Below are positions 6,061 to 6,889 of a stretch of 6,889 nt of DNA, piece by piece. Position numbers and translations under genes: made by a program. This DNA is from an uncultured Rhodocyclaceae bacterium (lineage in GTDB: Bacteria; Pseudomonadota; Gammaproteobacteria; Burkholderiales; Rhodocyclaceae). A model generated the notes under the pieces. It did not search any database and was not told the origin of the DNA. It saw only the letters and a program-made list of their open reading frames with translations. Numbering within the stretch: position 1 is the first letter of the stretch; each line of letters begins with the position of its first letter. The stretch lies in the NCBI GenBank assembly GCA_903930805.1, contig CAIYZZ010000403.1:1-6889 (forward strand), written 5' to 3'.

Positions 6061-6137
6061 GCAATATCATGGAGTTACGGCCTGGCTTTCATAGGCTCTT
6101 GTGTTTTCCGGCGTTCCGTTCGTTAGAGGTATTCGAT

Positions 6138-6389
6138 ATGCACAATGCTCCCATCCTCCAATATCTGAAGCAGCATGGCCAGCATCTCGATGCAGAGATT
6201 GCTGTGGCGACCGGGATTCCGCTACAGAAGGTGCGACTTTCCTTGTCGGATCTTTCGGCACGTGGCGAAATCTCCCAGTGCAGTGTAACCCGGTTCAATG
6301 ACGGTAAACCCTTTGTGGGGACGCTTTGCCGGGTTGCGGGATCCATTCCCCCTTCGACTCCTGGCCGGAAACCCGGCGCAAAATCCTGA
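6138..6389 (+). CDS. Small winged-helix-like DNA-binding protein (83 aa), hypothetical
   Basis: I do not recognise a named family. The 83-aa product looks like a compact winged helix: helix 1 ILQYLKQHG (6-14), helix 2 LDAEIAVATG (17-26), a candidate recognition helix PLQKVRLSLSDLSARGEI (28-45), then a two-strand wing (CSVTRFNDGKPFVGTLCRV, 48-66). The dAEIA..tGiplqkVr.sLsdLsarGeI pattern is the usual ArsR/MarR-like layout, so a transcriptional regulator is plausible. A basic, Pro-rich tail (70-83) is probably disordered. Two cysteines (C48, C64) flank the wing. I chose the ATG at 6138 because AGAGG lies 8 nt upstream; an in-frame ATG at 6069 has no ribosome site and sits 9 nt after the tRNA. 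No promoter or terminator is obvious between tRNA and gene. The next gene follows 22 bp downstream, suggesting one operon. Confidence 0.72.
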   Translation: MHNAPILQYLKQHGQHLDAEIAVATGIPLQKVRLSLSDLSARGEISQCSVTRFNDGKPFVGTLCRVAGSIPPSTPGRKPGAKS

Positions 6390-6411
6390 ATTGCGTTTAC
6401 CGAGAGTTCCC

Positions 6412-6645
6412 ATGACCACTACCCCAACCACCGCCTACTGTTATCACTGCGGCAAGCATCATCCCATCGAGGAAATGCGCCAACTTGCAACCAAGACCGG
6501 CAAGCGCTGGCGCTGCATCAAGAGTATCGAGGCCACGAAGCAGGGACGCACCGAGCGCGATGCTTTTGGCAAGCGGGTTACTGCAAATAACAAATCGGAA
6601 TCCCAAAGCAAGGCACGGATTACCCTGAACGTCGCTGGGCAGTAG
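6412..6645 (+). CDS. Small Cys/His-containing, possibly zinc-binding protein (77 aa), hypothetical
   Basis: The family is unknown to me. The N-terminal half carries C10-Y-H-C13-G-K-H-H, which resembles a zinc-ribbon knuckle, and a further Cys in KRWRC (C35), giving three Cys plus nearby His (H12, H16, H17) as possible metal ligands. The C-terminal half (36-68) is highly charged and basic (KSIEATKQGRTERDAFGKRV), likely helical and suited to nucleic acid binding, although function is not shown. The ATG at 6412 is preceded by GAGAG about 5 nt upstream; an upstream in-frame ATG at 6298 lies inside the winged-helix gene and would add a shadow of it. It starts 22 bp after that gene and ends 15 bp before a strong terminator, so the two form a compact transcription unit. 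Confidence 0.7.
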   Translation: MTTTPTTAYCYHCGKHHPIEEMRQLATKTGKRWRCIKSIEATKQGRTERDAFGKRVTANNKSESQSKARITLNVAGQ

Positions 6646-6660
6646 TCAGACACGGTCGAC

Positions 6661-6699
6661 AAAAAAGGGGGGCGGCACAACGTGCCGCCCCCCTTTTTT
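6661..6699. terminator. Strong bidirectional Rho-independent terminator
   Basis: An 18-bp perfect inverted repeat (A6-G6-CGGCAC at 6661-6678 against GTGCCG-C6-T6 at 6682-6699) with a 3-nt loop. A GC-rich 12-bp stem ends in a T6 tract on each strand, so it can stop the plus-strand small-gene unit and the minus-strand cytochrome gene whose stop is 22 bp away. Confidence 0.95.
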
Positions 6700-6721
6700 G
6701 CGTGAACTGCGGAGTTATTGT

Positions 6722-6889
6722 TCAGTGCAACCCGGCGATGTAGTCGGCAACCGCGCGGATTTCGGCATCGGTCATCTTGAGGGCGATCATCTGCATCATC
6801 TTGTTGGGATCGTTGGCGCGTTCGCTGACGCGAAAAGTTTTCAACTGGGCTTCGATGTATTCGGGATGCTGGCCGCCAATACGCGGAAA
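6722..6889 (-). CDS. Class I cytochrome c (cytochrome c4/c553-like), C-terminal fragment
   Basis: Only the last 55 residues are inside the window; the gene continues past the right edge. The reading (PRIGGQHPEYIEAQLKTF, RANDPNKMMQMIALKMTDAEI, ADYIAGLH) follows the C-terminal pattern of c4/c553-type domains: P-x-[IL]-x-GQ-x2-Y-x3-QL-x-F, then a Met-rich loop containing the axial heme ligand, then the final helix with YIAGL. The CxxCH heme site would lie outside. Such proteins are periplasmic electron carriers to terminal oxidases or other respiratory partners. Whether it is a single-heme or di-heme protein cannot be seen. It converges on the small-gene unit and shares the bidirectional terminator. 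Confidence 0.88.
   Translation of the reverse strand, partial: FPRIGGQHPEYIEAQLKTFRVSERANDPNKMMQMIALKMTDAEIRAVADYIAGLH

Noticed and set aside
6080..6096. GCCT...AGGC mini-hairpin followed by TCTTGTGTTTT as a tRNA terminator
   Set aside because: The stem is only 4 bp with a 9-nt loop and the T tract is interrupted; too weak to call.
6069..6137. Upstream in-frame ATG at 6069 for the winged-helix gene
   Set aside because: It has no ribosome-binding site and starts 9 nt after the tRNA; the ATG at 6138 has AGAGG at good spacing and begins at the first domain helix.
1..6889. Mobile element, CRISPR array or defence/secretion system
   Set aside because: I found no transposase or integrase, no regularly spaced repeats and no terminal inverted repeats. 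The content is core metabolism apart from the small gene pair after the tRNA.

Overview
The window is about 6.9 kb of GC-rich, densely packed chromosomal DNA from a Gram-negative bacterium, most likely a betaproteobacterium (Rhodocyclales- or Burkholderiales-like). This placement is an inference from protein content: a Nudix/ThiE-type fusion, a DUF815 ATPase, a beta-type MltA, an UbiH-family hydroxylase beside dsbC, and a class I cytochrome c. No database search was possible.

Layout. Positions 1-1316 (minus strand) hold an apparent two-gene operon: a DUF815 P-loop ATPase, then a Nudix hydrolase whose C-terminal ThiE-like part runs off the left edge. The two overlap by 4 bp (ATGA). Diverging after 22 bp is mltA (plus strand), a lytic transglycosylase lipoprotein. 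Next comes an ammonium transporter gene (plus). Its 162-bp upstream region carries a recognisable nitrogen-control layout: two NtrC-like sites spaced 22 bp apart and a good sigma-54 -24/-12 element about 100 bp downstream of them. Convergent to it, across a hairpin, is a minus-strand pair: a UbiH-family FAD hydroxylase followed by dsbC.

The hydroxylase diverges from a tRNA-Met(CAT) gene. The 73-bp gap contains a near-consensus sigma-70 promoter for the tRNA and, overlapping its -35, a candidate minus-strand promoter predicted to start transcription at or next to the hydroxylase ATG (possible leaderless mRNA). Downstream of the tRNA are two short genes: an 83-aa winged-helix-like protein and a 77-aa Cys-containing, probably metal-binding protein. 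They end at a very strong bidirectional terminator shared with the 3' end of a cytochrome c gene that enters from the right edge on the minus strand.

Most of the window is ordinary core housekeeping: nucleotide or thiamine-related hydrolysis, cell wall turnover, ammonium uptake, quinone biosynthesis, periplasmic disulfide isomerisation, translation and electron transport. I see no insertion sequence, CRISPR array, prophage structure or obvious new multi-gene system. The points most worth a second look are the sigma-54/NtrC control region, the overlapping divergent promoters, and the uncharacterised small gene pair after the tRNA.
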